64,000 nucleotides of DNA from Muribaculaceae bacterium (GTDB taxonomy: Bacteria; Bacteroidota; Bacteroidia; Bacteroidales; Muribaculaceae). Numbering within the stretch: the first letter of the stretch is position 1; every line of letters begins with the position of its first letter. The position numbers and the translations under genes are program-made. This document shows positions 1 through 8,442 of the stretch, in pieces. The stretch is taken from assembly GCA_022509165.1 (NCBI GenBank), contig JAFLTT010000004.1:81523-145522 (forward strand), read 5' to 3'. The notes under the pieces were generated by a model, which saw nothing but the letters and a program-made list of their open reading frames with translations, was not told the origin of the DNA and did not search any database.

Positions 1-1
1 G

Positions 2-1525
2 AAGCAAGTTTTTGCCGGCCTAAAACATGACTATATATTCAAGGTGGCTTGTAATTCCGCTACTGATATAGGAAAGGAGATGGTGGAATTCTTCACGCAG
101 TTTGCAAGCACTTCCCAGAAAATTGGGATAGAAGTGATGGATATAAATTCCGATAAAGCCGTCACCTCAATAATCCGGGATAAAGTGCCGACCGGTATCA
201 GTTTCAGGATGATACCCGGGGGACATGAATTCACTTCTTTGCTTCTGGCAGTGCTGAATGCCGACGGGCAGGGAAAGACATTGCCTGATGAAGCCACAAT
301 ATCCCGTATTAAGAGGCTGAAAGGTGAGATTTCCCTTACTACTTATGCATCCCTGGAATGTACAAATTGTCCGGACGTAGTGCAGGCTCTTAACCAGATG
401 GCACTTTACAACGATAATATCGCATCAGAGACTGTAGACGGTAACCTGGCCGTGGCTGAGGTTGAGGCATTAGGAGTTAAGTCCGTTCCTACAGTTTTTG
501 CCAATGGAGAGCAACTCTGGGTAGGAAAGGGTTCGTTAGGTGAAATTCTCGATAAACTGGAAGAGAAATTCGGTAGTTATGAGTCCACAGAATCGGCTAC
601 ACCTAAGGAATTTGACCTTCTGGTAATTGGTGGAGGTCCGGCCGGAGCAGCTTCTGCCATATATTCTGCACGTAAAGGTATAAAGGTAGGCGTAATAGCT
701 CAGAGAGTGGGTGGACAAGTGAAGGAAACCACCGGCATTGAAAATGTAATATCAGTGCTTCACACCACCGGCGAAAAACTTGCAGCCGATTTAAAATTGC
801 ACATGCAGGATTATCCTATCGAAATATTCGATTCACGCACAGTGGAAGAAGTGGAACTCAAGGATAAGACCAAAAGAGTGAAAGTGAAAGGTGGAGAACT
901 TTTCACAGCACCCCAGGTGATAATTGCTACGGGTGCCAGATGGAGAAGGATGAATGTGGAGGGTGAATCTGATTATATTGGTCATGGAATAGGTTTCTGT
1001 GTACATTGTGATGGACCCTTCTTCAAAGATAAGGATGTAGCCGTGATAGGAGGAGGCAACTCAGGTATAGAGGCAGCCATTGATCTTGCCCAGGTGTGCC
1101 GCCATGTAGATGTATTTGAGTTTCTCGACGTACTTAAGGCCGACACCGTACTTCAGGAAAAGGTAAAGACTTTGCCGAATGTCAGCATTCATTTATCGCA
1201 ACAGGTAGTAAAAGTAACCGGCGACGGCAAGACACTTGAGGGTCTGGATGTGAAAGACCGCGTAACAGGTGAAGTGAAACATTATAAAGAAGACGGCATA
1301 TTTATCCAGATAGGTTTGCAACCCAATAGCGAGGTGTTTGTACCTCAAGTAGGTTCCAATGGTCGTGGAGAAATCGAGATAGATGCTTTTTGCCGCACCG
1401 ACATCCCGGGAGTATATGCTGCGGGAGATGTGAGCAGTGTTCCATTCAAGCAGATTATCATAGCCATGGGAGAAGGAGCCAAGGCAGCTCTTTCAGCCTT
1501 TGACGACCGTATCCGCACTCTCTGA
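2..1525 (+). CDS. ahpF: Alkyl hydroperoxide reductase subunit F (5' truncated by window edge)
   Basis: Flavoprotein that passes electrons from NAD(P)H to the peroxiredoxin AhpC, reducing peroxides in the cytoplasm. The frame is open from base 2, so the gene begins outside the window; the GTG at 44 is only an internal codon, and family comparison suggests about ten residues are missing. In order one sees the N-terminal double-thioredoxin region with its redox pair CTNC (359-370), the FAD-binding motif GGGPAGAAS, the thioredoxin-reductase active site CVHC (998-1009; CPHC or CATC is more usual), the NAD(P)H motif GGGNSGIEAA and the C-terminal FAD motif YAAGDVSS. ahpC would be expected just upstream. 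A strong terminator follows. Confidence 0.95.
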   Translation, partial: KQVFAGLKHDYIFKVACNSATDIGKEMVEFFTQFASTSQKIGIEVMDINSDKAVTSIIRDKVPTGISFRMIPGGHEFTSLLLAVLNADGQGKTLPDEATISRIKRLKGEISLTTYASLECTNCPDVVQALNQMALYNDNIASETVDGNLAVAEVEALGVKSVPTVFANGEQLWVGKGSLGEILDKLEEKFGSYESTESATPKEFDLLVIGGGPAGAASAIYSARKGIKVGVIAQRVGGQVKETTGIENVISVLHTTGEKLAADLKLHMQDYPIEIFDSRTVEEVELKDKTKRVKVKGGELFTAPQVIIATGARWRRMNVEGESDYIGHGIGFCVHCDGPFFKDKDVAVIGGGNSGIEAAIDLAQVCRHVDVFEFLDVLKADTVLQEKVKTLPNVSIHLSQQVVKVTGDGKTLEGLDVKDRVTGEVKHYKEDGIFIQIGLQPNSEVFVPQVGSNGRGEIEIDAFCRTDIPGVYAAGDVSSVPFKQIIIAMGEGAKAALSAFDDRIRTL

Positions 1526-1550
1526 GGATTCAGAGTTTATAAATAAAAAA

Positions 1551-1590
1551 AGAGAGGCTCTTATCGATAGATAAGAGCCTCTCTTTATAA
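1551..1590 (+). terminator. Bidirectional rho-independent terminator after ahpF
   Basis: A perfect 15-bp stem (1551-1565 with 1570-1584) and a GATA loop, with an A-run before and TTTATAA after, so it can stop both ahpF (+) and the tRNA-Ser transcript (-). Confidence 0.9.
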
Positions 1591-1591
1591 G

Positions 1592-1681
1592 TGGCGGAGA
1601 GGACGAGATTCGAACTCGTGGTAGGATTACTCCTACGACAGTTTAGCAAACTGTTGGTTTCAGCCACTCACCCACCTCTCC
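1592..1681 (-). tRNA. tRNA-Ser (GCT)
   Basis: Class II tRNA of 90 nt including encoded CCA. The 7-bp acceptor stem is 1675-1681 with 1596-1602, the discriminator is G, there is a long variable arm, and the T-loop is TTCGAAT. The anticodon GCT (complement of 1645-1647) reads AGC/AGT serine codons. It faces ahpF and shares its terminator. Confidence 0.96.
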
Positions 1682-1709
1682 ATGATTCTGGGCTTCACTG
1701 AAGCGAGTG

Positions 1710-1740
1710 CAAAGTTATGCATAAAAATCGAGTAATGCAA
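1710..1740 (-). promoter_or_regulatory. Promoter for tRNA-Ser
   Basis: On the minus strand a -7 box TAACTTTG (complement of 1710-1717) is preceded, after 19 bases, by CTTG (complement of 1737-1740), close to the Bacteroidetes consensus TTTG/TAnnTTTG. The predicted start is about 20 bases before the tRNA. Confidence 0.7.
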
Positions 1741-1796
1741 GAAAAGAATACAAATTTTAGGATAAAGCAAAAGAATGAAAATTTTTTCGATAAAAA

Positions 1797-1828
1797 TTTG
1801 TGTTTAGAGAAAAAACTTTTTAATTTTG
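1797..1828 (+). promoter_or_regulatory. Promoter for the tRNA-Val pair
   Basis: TTTG (1797-1800), a 20-base spacer and TAATTTTG (1821-1828) match the Bacteroidetes primary sigma consensus exactly. The first tRNA begins 11 bases after the -7 box. Confidence 0.85.
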
Positions 1829-1839
1829 CACTCGCAATC

Positions 1840-1914
1840 GGGCGTTTAGCTCAGCTGGTTTAGAGCATCTGCCTTACAAGCAGAGGGTCTGCGGTTCGAA
1901 TCCGTAAACGCCCA
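1840..1914 (+). tRNA. tRNA-Val (TAC), copy 1
   Basis: 75-nt cloverleaf: acceptor GGGCGTT pairs with AACGCCC, anticodon loop CTTACAA gives TAC (reads GTA and probably other GTN codons), T-loop TTCGAAT, discriminator A. CCA is not encoded. Confidence 0.96.
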
Positions 1915-1937
1915 CCGAAAGCAGCCATACATGGCAC

Positions 1938-2012
1938 GGGCGTTTAGCTCAGCTGGTTTAGAGCATCTGCCTTACAAGCAGAGGGTCTGCGGTTCGAATC
2001 CGTAAACGCCCA
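1938..2012 (+). tRNA. tRNA-Val (TAC), copy 2
   Basis: Identical in sequence to the copy starting 98 bases upstream and separated from it by a 23-base spacer. It is presumably processed from the same transcript. CCA is not encoded. Confidence 0.96.
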
Positions 2013-2036
2013 CTTTCCCCAAACTTTGTATTTTTC

Positions 2037-2074
2037 AAGACCGGACACTCCGTGAGGATAGTCCGGTCTTTATA
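2037..2074 (+). terminator. Terminator after tRNA-Val pair
   Basis: Perfect 10-bp stem AAGACCGGAC (2037-2046) with GTCCGGTCTT (2061-2070), followed by TATAAC. It ends the tRNA transcript and lies before aroQ. Confidence 0.8.
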
Positions 2075-2117
2075 ACATATCGGGGATTCTTAGATCTAAT
2101 TTACACAACCACCACTT

Positions 2118-2540
2118 ATGATTGCAATAATAAATGGCCCCAACCTTAACCTCTTGGGGAAACGGCAACCGGAAATATATGGTAAAGAAAATTTCGAGGA
2201 TGTGCTGCGCAAACTCCGCGAGCGTTTCCCCGACACTCCTATTGAATACTTCCAGTCAAACTGCGAAGGGGAATTAATCAGCCATCTGCATAAATTGGGA
2301 TATGAAAGGGAAGACTGTCGCGGCATTGTGATAAATCCCGGGGCATATTCGCATTATTCTTATGCCATAGCCGATGCCATCACTTCCATACCGGTACCTG
2401 TGGTAGAGGTGCATATATCCAATATAATGAGTCGCGACGAGTTTCGTCATCAGTCGGTCACCGCTCCCGGGTGTAAAGGAATGCTCACAGGCTTTGGCAT
2501 GGAGGGTTATGCAATGGCTGTGTCTTATCTTCTGGCATGA
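2118..2540 (+). CDS. aroQ: 3-dehydroquinate dehydratase, type II
   Basis: Cytoplasmic enzyme of the shikimate pathway that dehydrates 3-dehydroquinate to 3-dehydroshikimate. At 140 aa it has the usual type II length. The N-terminal signature INGPNLNLLGKR, the mobile-loop tyrosine in EIYG, the motif FQSNCEGELI, the NPGAYSHYS block with catalytic-region histidine, and VEVHISN are all present. The stop overlaps the next start by four bases (ATGA at 2537-2540), so translation of the O-methyltransferase gene is likely coupled to it. Confidence 0.95.
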   Translation: MIAIINGPNLNLLGKRQPEIYGKENFEDVLRKLRERFPDTPIEYFQSNCEGELISHLHKLGYEREDCRGIVINPGAYSHYSYAIADAITSIPVPVVEVHISNIMSRDEFRHQSVTAPGCKGMLTGFGMEGYAMAVSYLLA

Positions 2541-3196
2541 CACCTGAACTCGAGGATTATATAGAAAGACATATCTCGCCTGAGCCTGAAGCTCTGGCCC
2601 GGATAGACCGTCGTACCAATCTTTATAAAGTGAATGGAAGGATGTGTTCGGGCCATATCCAGGGGCGTCTTCTGAAGATGCTCACCGCGATGATTCACCC
2701 TAAAAGAGTGCTTGAACTTGGCACTTTCACCGGATACTCTGCACTGTGCATAGCTGAGGCATTGGATGAAGGAGCCGAAATTCATACCATCGAGGCCGAT
2801 GATGAATTAGAAGAAGAAATCCTCCTCAATCTTGCGTCTTCACCTCATGGAGGGAAGGTGACACTCCATATAGGAGATGCTTTGGAAGAGATGGATAAAT
2901 GGGATGACCATACATTCGACATGGCTGTGATAGATGCCGATAAACGTCAGTATCCCGAATATTTCAAAAAACTTCTAAGGTTGGTAAGGCCCGGAGGCTA
3001 CATAATTGCCGACAATACTTTATGGGATGGGCATGTGACCGAAACGGGCAAACATTCATCTCAGACAAAGGGAATAATAGAATTCAATGATCTTGTGGTT
3101 AATACCCCCGGAGTGGAGGTATGTATCCTCCCGGTGAGAGATGGGTTGACTCTTATAAGGGTGAAAGAAGAGGTCTATAATAAGAAACCGGAATAA
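2537..3196 (+). CDS. Class I SAM-dependent O-methyltransferase (COMT-like)
   Basis: 219-aa member of the catechol O-methyltransferase-like family (PF01596 type). The SAM-binding motif LELGTFTGYSAL lies at about residues 56-67, followed by the acidic HTIEAD ribose-contact strand, the metal-binding IDADKRQYPEYF segment and the later DN of IIADNTLWDG. These are the residues that hold the divalent metal in the family. The substrate cannot be told from sequence; small catechol-like compounds are typical. It is coupled to aroQ by an ATGA overlap and is followed by rbfA after 49 bases. Confidence 0.88.
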   Translation: MTPELEDYIERHISPEPEALARIDRRTNLYKVNGRMCSGHIQGRLLKMLTAMIHPKRVLELGTFTGYSALCIAEALDEGAEIHTIEADDELEEEILLNLASSPHGGKVTLHIGDALEEMDKWDDHTFDMAVIDADKRQYPEYFKKLLRLVRPGGYIIADNTLWDGHVTETGKHSSQTKGIIEFNDLVVNTPGVEVCILPVRDGLTLIRVKEEVYNKKPE

Positions 3197-3245
3197 ACGA
3201 TAACCGCTTGCCGAGTGTTATTATAAGAAACAAACAACAGAAATT

Positions 3246-3617
3246 ATGGAAAGCAAAAGACAAGCAAAGATCGCACGTTTGATCCAGAAAGAATTGAGCG
3301 AGATATTCCGTCAGCAGACCTCTGCATTAGGAGGTGTGATAGTAAGTGTAAGTCAGGTACGCATTACTCCCGACCTGAGCATAGCAAAGGCCTATCTCAG
3401 TATTTTCCCACCTGAAAGAAGTTCAGAAATATTGGAAAATATCAAGAAACAGGCAAAGACAGTGAGGTATGAACTTGCACAGAACGTTAAGGAAGTGTTG
3501 AGAAAATGCCCGGAACTGCAATTTTATCTCGACGATTCGTTAGATTATATAGAGAATATAGACAGATTGTTAGGCCCTCATAAAGAAGGCACAGAAGAGA
3601 GAAAAGAAGAAGCATGA
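3246..3617 (+). CDS. rbfA: Ribosome-binding factor A
   Basis: 123-aa small-subunit maturation factor of the KH-fold RbfA family that binds the 30S subunit during late 16S rRNA processing. The family blocks are visible: an N-terminal helix (RQAKIARLIQKELSEIF), the strand segment VSVSQVRITPDLSIAKAYLSIF and the C-terminal CPELQFYLDDSLDYIENID. The charged C-terminal tail (EGTEERKEEA) overlaps the next gene by four bases (ATGA at 3614). The start ATG is preceded by an A-rich leader. Confidence 0.93.
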   Translation: MESKRQAKIARLIQKELSEIFRQQTSALGGVIVSVSQVRITPDLSIAKAYLSIFPPERSSEILENIKKQAKTVRYELAQNVKEVLRKCPELQFYLDDSLDYIENIDRLLGPHKEGTEERKEEA

Positions 3618-4855
3618 GAGGAGCGCCTCTGGCACTCGGAATAGCATGGCGTTACCTTTGTGCGCCAAAGACGCACGGAGCAGTCAACGCAATATCAATA
3701 ATATCGGTGGTGGGAGTTGCAGTAGCAACTGCCGCCATCGTCATTGTGTTGTCGGTTTTCAATGGATTCCGTCATCACCTAAACGCTCGTCTTGATACCC
3801 TCACTGCAGATGTGACCGTAACACCGGCTTACGGAAAAACGATATCATCGGGAGATTCTCTTGCCACCATGCTTAAGGGAATACCTGAGATAGATGAGGC
3901 AATGGCCGAGGTCACTGACAATGCTCTTGTGATAGCCGGTACGAAAGAGATGCCGGTTACCCTCAAGGGTGTCACACCCGAAGTTTTTGGCAGAATCACC
4001 GGAATAGATTCCCTGTTGCTTGACGGTACTCCGGTGTCGGGATATAGTTTGAAAGAGTCATCTCTTTCAGTAGGAGTGGCCCAGCGTCTTGGTGTGTATA
4101 ATCCCGGAGAGCAGTTATTCGTGTTTGCTCCAAAACGAAAAGGGCGCGTCAACATGGCGAATCCTGCAGCCTCTTTTGTCACCGATTCCCTGGAAGCAAG
4201 TTCGGTTTTCCGCAGCATGCAGACAGAATTCGATGAAAACACAGTGATATGCGACATAAGTGTGGCGCGAGAAATGTTTCAATATGAGGATGAAGCCACC
4301 TCTATATTGTTGAAACTTGTCCCGGGCGCAGACATCGGAGCCACAACTGAAAAAATCAGGAAGATTCTGGGTGAGGAATTCGTGGTAAAAGACCGGATGG
4401 AGCAGCAGGAAATAAATTTCCGTATGGTGGCGATAGAGAAATGGCTTACCTTTACTTTGCTTACGTTTATATTGGTGATAGCCTCGTTCAATATCATAAG
4501 TACTTTATGTATGCTTATACTGGACAAAGGAGGGAACCTTCACACCTTGTCATACATCGGAATGAGCCGAAACCGGGTTGGATCCATCTTCTGGTGGGAA
4601 AGTCTGCTTGTGACTTTTAGCGGTGCTCTTTGCGGTGTAATTATAGGTGTGGGTGTGTCGCTGCTACAAGAAAAGTTCAGTCTTATAAAGCTTGCGGGCG
4701 ACCCGTCAAGCCTTGTAATACAGGCATATCCGGTAAAAGTGGAATGGCTTGATATAGGTGTAACGATGATACCGGTGCTGGTGATAGGCCTATTGACGGC
4801 ATGGATCAGTCGTGTCTTTGCAATAGGGCGATTGAGCCCTTTTGTAGCAAAATGA
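3614..4855 (+). CDS. LolC/LolE-family ABC transporter permease
   Basis: 413-aa inner-membrane permease of the MacB/FtsX/LolE type, probably part of the lipoprotein-releasing (Lol) machinery. It shows the family plan: an N-terminal membrane helix (about residues 25-50, IISVVGVAVATAAIVIVLSV), a large periplasmic domain, then three C-terminal helices (about 275-300, 320-350 and 375-400). The N-terminal motif IAWRYLCAPKTHGAVNAIS matches LolE-like starts (RYL...). No ATPase subunit is adjacent, so it must use a LolD encoded elsewhere. Translation is coupled to rbfA by ATGA. Exact subunit identity (LolC versus LolE) is not decidable here. Confidence 0.85.
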   Translation: MRGAPLALGIAWRYLCAPKTHGAVNAISIISVVGVAVATAAIVIVLSVFNGFRHHLNARLDTLTADVTVTPAYGKTISSGDSLATMLKGIPEIDEAMAEVTDNALVIAGTKEMPVTLKGVTPEVFGRITGIDSLLLDGTPVSGYSLKESSLSVGVAQRLGVYNPGEQLFVFAPKRKGRVNMANPAASFVTDSLEASSVFRSMQTEFDENTVICDISVAREMFQYEDEATSILLKLVPGADIGATTEKIRKILGEEFVVKDRMEQQEINFRMVAIEKWLTFTLLTFILVIASFNIISTLCMLILDKGGNLHTLSYIGMSRNRVGSIFWWESLLVTFSGALCGVIIGVGVSLLQEKFSLIKLAGDPSSLVIQAYPVKVEWLDIGVTMIPVLVIGLLTAWISRVFAIGRLSPFVAK

Positions 4856-4898
4856 TATTTTTTAACTAAAAAAATTATGATTTGAAGAAAAAGTATCA

Positions 4899-4906
4899 TA
4901 TATTTG
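4899..4906 (+). promoter_or_regulatory. -7 box for the Lrp/AsnC gene
   Basis: TATATTTG matches TAnnTTTG and lies 24 bases before the ATG at 4930. No convincing -33 element is visible. Confidence 0.55.
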
Positions 4907-4929
4907 CACTTCATTGCCAAAAAATAAAC

Positions 4930-5397
4930 ATGGAAAAAGTAGACAATCTTGACAAAAGGATACTCAACATTATCATGAACAATGCCCGTATCCCTTCAAA
5001 GGATGTGGCCATAGATTGTGGGGTATCAAGAGCGGCGATTCATCAGAGAATCCAGAGGCTCATTGAAATGAAGGTAATTACCGGTTCGGGTTACACAGTC
5101 AATCCTAGGATTTTAGGATATAACACTTGCACCTATATCGGAGTAAGCCTGGAGAAAGGATCAATGTATCGTGAAGTTGTGAGACAACTTGAGGAGATAC
5201 CGGAAGTAGTGGAATGTCATTATACCACGGGACCGTATTCGATGCTCATCAAGGTATATGCTCAAGACAACCAACATCTAATGCAATTGCTCAACGACAG
5301 GATTCAACACATCCCGGGAGTGACTGAAACAGAAACACTCATTTCGCTCGAACAAAGCATGAACCGACAAATCAATATCCCGGTGGAAGAGTATTGA
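4930..5397 (+). CDS. Lrp/AsnC-family transcriptional regulator
   Basis: 155-aa DNA-binding regulator. The N-terminal winged helix-turn-helix (DNLDKRILNIIMNNARIPSK ... CGVSRAAIHQRIQRL) is followed by a C-terminal RAM/AsnC ligand-binding and dimerisation domain (GVSLEKG ... VVECHYTTGPYSMLIKVYA). An upstream TTG at 4882 is in frame, but the ATG at 4930 is preferred: it gives the canonical family start MEKVDNLDKRIL and the TAnnTTTG promoter box falls between the two. Such proteins commonly sense amino acids; the ligand is unknown. A YfhO gene begins 7 bases after its stop, so the two are probably co-transcribed. Confidence 0.92.
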   Translation: MEKVDNLDKRILNIIMNNARIPSKDVAIDCGVSRAAIHQRIQRLIEMKVITGSGYTVNPRILGYNTCTYIGVSLEKGSMYREVVRQLEEIPEVVECHYTTGPYSMLIKVYAQDNQHLMQLLNDRIQHIPGVTETETLISLEQSMNRQINIPVEEY

Positions 5398-5404
5398 AAA
5401 ACTA

Positions 5405-7879
5405 ATGATCAAGCGTAATTACATTTATTCCATTATGGCTGCCCTGCTTCTGGCGGTGGTAGCCTTCTTCTTTTTCTTCCCTGAGGCACAAGAGGGACAG
5501 GTGCTACAACAGGCCGATACCTTACAAGGTATGGCCAACGGACAGGAGGTAGTGGCTTATCAAGAAGCTACAGGAGAAACATCCCGGTGGACAAATTCAT
5601 TGTTCTCCGGGATGCCTAATTTTCAGATAGCGCCATCTTATCCGGCCAACAAAGTTCTGTCAGGGTTTGCAAAGGTGTACTCGCTTTGGCTGCCGGCACC
5701 GTGCAACCTCCTTTTCATCATGATGCTCGGATTCTTCATCATGTGTCTCTGCATGAGGTTTAAATGGTATACTGCGCTTTTTGCATCAGTCGCATGGGGT
5801 TTTTCAACCTATTTCATAATCATCATAGGAGCAGGGCATATATGGAAATTTCTTGCCCTGGCCTATGTTCCGCCTATGATCGGTGGTATAGCGTTGTGCT
5901 ATAGAGGCAAATATATAGCCGGCACAGCTTTGACATCACTTTTTGGGGCACTCGAACTTCAGAGCAATCACCCCCAGATGACATATTATTTCTGTTTTGT
6001 AATATTCTTCCTGATACTGGCCTGGCTATGGAATGCCCTCAGGAAGAACCAGATGCAGAAATGGGCAATGGGCACTGTGTGTTGCATGGTATCAGGCCTT
6101 TTTGCTGTAGGGGCAAATTCTGCCAGCCTTTACAATTCCTGGCAATATTCAAAAGAAACTATAAGAGGCAAGGCCACCGACCTCGTCACGGAGGGAGCAA
6201 GCCAATCTTCCGGGCTTGACAAGGATTACATCACCATGTGGAGTTATGGTGTAGACGAAACCATGACCTTGATGATTCCCAACGTAAAAGGAGGCGCAAC
6301 ATTGAAACCGATGGGAGGTCAGAATGTGGTGCTCAGCAGCGGCGACACTTCCAAAGCTCAAGACACTCCTCTTACCCAGCAGGAGAGAATGTTTATGACA
6401 CAGTTCCCACAGTATTTCGGCGACCAGCCCATGACCAACGGCCCGGTTTATGTGGGAGCATTCATATTTGTGTTGGCAATACTGGCCCTCTTTGTAGTGG
6501 ACGGTGCAATAAAATGGGCACTCTTTGCTGTGTCCGTGCTCGCACTAATGCTTTCATGGGGCCATAATTTCAATCCGCTCACAGATTTCTTTATCGACTA
6601 TTTCCCCGGTTATAATAAATTCCGCACGGTATCCAGTATATTGGTGGTTATAGAGTTCACCGTGCCGCTGTTAGCAGCACTTTGTCTTAGAAAAATTATA
6701 AAGACAGAGAATTTTCTTGAAAAATATAGGTGGACCTTTTATACCATCTTCGGCATTTTTGCTCTGATATGCTTTGTAGGATGGGTAAGTCCATCGGTGT
6801 TCGGAAGTCCTTTTACAAGTCAGGAAACCGCTCAGCTCACCCAGTTGGGCGTATTCGGTGCACCGGAATATGCCAGGGTGCTGAATGCCGTTGTTGAAAG
6901 CCGGTTAAGCCTTGTGTCGGGCGATAGTTTGCGTTCACTCATTTTCATAATCCTGGGCTTCTGCATAATCATGCTATGGCTTAAGGGCATTTTCCGTAAC
7001 GCACCCTTCTTCGTGTGCTGCCTTACAGTATTGGCAGTGATTGATCTATATCCTCTCAATAAGAGGTACGTAAATGGGGAAAATTTCGTTCCCGCTGCGC
7101 CAAATTCCAAAATATTCGCCAAGACCGCAGCCGATGAGGCCATACTGCGCGACACCACCAATTACAGGGTGCTCGACATACCCGGTATGGATCAGGCACG
7201 ATCCTCCTATTTCCATAAGACCATCGGCGGGTATCATGCGGCCAAGCTTACCAGATACAACGATCTTCTGGATAATCAGATCAGGAAAGGGAATATGGCA
7301 GTGCTGAACATGCTGAATGCAAAATATTTCCTTAGCGGAGATCAGTTTGAAATGAATCCCGAGGCCTTGGGTAATGCCTGGTTTGTGGATGGTATCACTT
7401 ACGTATCGGATGCCAATAAGGAGATGGCGGCTTTAGATACCATTAATCCCGGAAGGTACGCCGTATCAGACAAGAGTTTCGAATACGTGCTTGGCAATGC
7501 TACTCCACCTATGCCCGGCGACACCATCTACGAAGTGAAATATGCACCCAACCGACTCAACTATGTGTCGCGCACATCGAAAGATAATTTGGCAGTGTTC
7601 AGTGAAATCTATTTCCCATGGGGATGGACTGCTACCGTAGATGGCGAAAAAGTGCCGATCGGAAGAGTAGACTATGTATTGAGGGCCATGAGGGTACCGG
7701 CCGGTGAACACAAGATAGAGTTTGTATTTGACCCCGAATCGCTTAAGACCACAAACGGGCTCGCCATCGTGTCGCTGGTGTTGATCGGTATGGTATGTGC
7801 CCTGGCATTGGGAATGTGGGGTTATAATATCTATTATCCTTTGTCACAGAAAAAACGCGACAACTTCAATGAGTCTTAG
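5405..7879 (+). CDS. YfhO-family polytopic membrane protein
   Basis: 824-aa membrane protein with about a dozen predicted helices, starting with IYSIMAALLLAVVAFFFFFP. It has the layout of YfhO/GT-C-like membrane proteins: an early extracytoplasmic loop (SRWTNSLFSGMPNFQ), multiple hydrophobic helices, and a soluble C-terminal region containing NRLNYVSRTSKDNLAVFSE and FPWGWTATVDGE, typical of YfhO. Family members are proposed to help glycosylate cell-envelope polymers (lipoteichoic acid in Bacillus); the role in Bacteroidetes is not established. The 3' end overlaps the next gene by 11 bases. Confidence 0.85.
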   Translation: MIKRNYIYSIMAALLLAVVAFFFFFPEAQEGQVLQQADTLQGMANGQEVVAYQEATGETSRWTNSLFSGMPNFQIAPSYPANKVLSGFAKVYSLWLPAPCNLLFIMMLGFFIMCLCMRFKWYTALFASVAWGFSTYFIIIIGAGHIWKFLALAYVPPMIGGIALCYRGKYIAGTALTSLFGALELQSNHPQMTYYFCFVIFFLILAWLWNALRKNQMQKWAMGTVCCMVSGLFAVGANSASLYNSWQYSKETIRGKATDLVTEGASQSSGLDKDYITMWSYGVDETMTLMIPNVKGGATLKPMGGQNVVLSSGDTSKAQDTPLTQQERMFMTQFPQYFGDQPMTNGPVYVGAFIFVLAILALFVVDGAIKWALFAVSVLALMLSWGHNFNPLTDFFIDYFPGYNKFRTVSSILVVIEFTVPLLAALCLRKIIKTENFLEKYRWTFYTIFGIFALICFVGWVSPSVFGSPFTSQETAQLTQLGVFGAPEYARVLNAVVESRLSLVSGDSLRSLIFIILGFCIIMLWLKGIFRNAPFFVCCLTVLAVIDLYPLNKRYVNGENFVPAAPNSKIFAKTAADEAILRDTTNYRVLDIPGMDQARSSYFHKTIGGYHAAKLTRYNDLLDNQIRKGNMAVLNMLNAKYFLSGDQFEMNPEALGNAWFVDGITYVSDANKEMAALDTINPGRYAVSDKSFEYVLGNATPPMPGDTIYEVKYAPNRLNYVSRTSKDNLAVFSEIYFPWGWTATVDGEKVPIGRVDYVLRAMRVPAGEHKIEFVFDPESLKTTNGLAIVSLVLIGMVCALALGMWGYNIYYPLSQKKRDNFNES

Positions 7880-8429
7880 TAAGGCCTATCTGAGGTGGAG
7901 ACATTCCAAAGGCTTCGGCATACATTCCCCTTATGCCTACAGATTTGTGACTGACGTGCTCCGCCCCGGGAGGTATGGTCTCTATTCCTATGAAAAGATT
8001 GACAGTCTTTTGAGGGATAATTCTTATTCTAATCATTCCATAAAACGTTGGGTAAGATTCATAGTCCGTCTCGCCGTTTTTCTCAAAAGCAGTCGCATTG
8101 TGAGCAATAGGGCAGCTTCTGTAATGAGTAAGGTAGCTGCAAAGGCTCTGAATATCCATTATACCGCTCCCACGAATCCCGATAAATTTAAATTTAAAGA
8201 GGGTGACCTGTTTATCACAGAGGGCGGGGAGACTGAGGCTTCCTTACTGGATAGCGCTATTAAAAACGGAGTGCCGGTATTCGCAGTGAACCCTACGGAA
8301 TCTGTTAGAACTATTCTCGAACAACCCCTAGAGAACGGTATGCTTCTGAGAGATAAAGAGAGGCTTATCCTTATCCCCCGTAAGGAGATGGCCTACGTAG
8401 CCTATGATATAAGATTGAAAGCACTCTAA
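7869..8429 (+). CDS. Degenerate class I methyltransferase-like protein
   Basis: 186-aa protein of unsure function. The first 30 residues (KAYLRWRHSKGFGIHSPYAY) resemble the start of a Bacteroidetes class I methyltransferase group that carries an HSPF/Y motif, and the end (GDLFITEGG ... RLILIPRKEMAYVAYDIRL) resembles the last strands of that fold. The glycine-rich SAM-binding motif expected between them is absent; that segment is a basic stretch (KRWVRFIVRLAVFLKSS). The ATG at 7869 is chosen over an upstream in-frame codon at 7797 because it begins at the conserved block and overlaps the YfhO gene by only 11 bases. Probably a non-catalytic relative; inference. Confidence 0.6.
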   Translation: MSLSKAYLRWRHSKGFGIHSPYAYRFVTDVLRPGRYGLYSYEKIDSLLRDNSYSNHSIKRWVRFIVRLAVFLKSSRIVSNRAASVMSKVAAKALNIHYTAPTNPDKFKFKEGDLFITEGGETEASLLDSAIKNGVPVFAVNPTESVRTILEQPLENGMLLRDKERLILIPRKEMAYVAYDIRLKAL

Positions 8430-8442
8430 CTTATTCCGCCAA

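Noticed and set aside
1840..2012. Duplicated tRNA-Val as an integration scar (attL/attR)
   Set aside because: Both copies are complete, only 23 bases apart and under one promoter; nothing foreign lies between them. A simple tandem duplication explains it.
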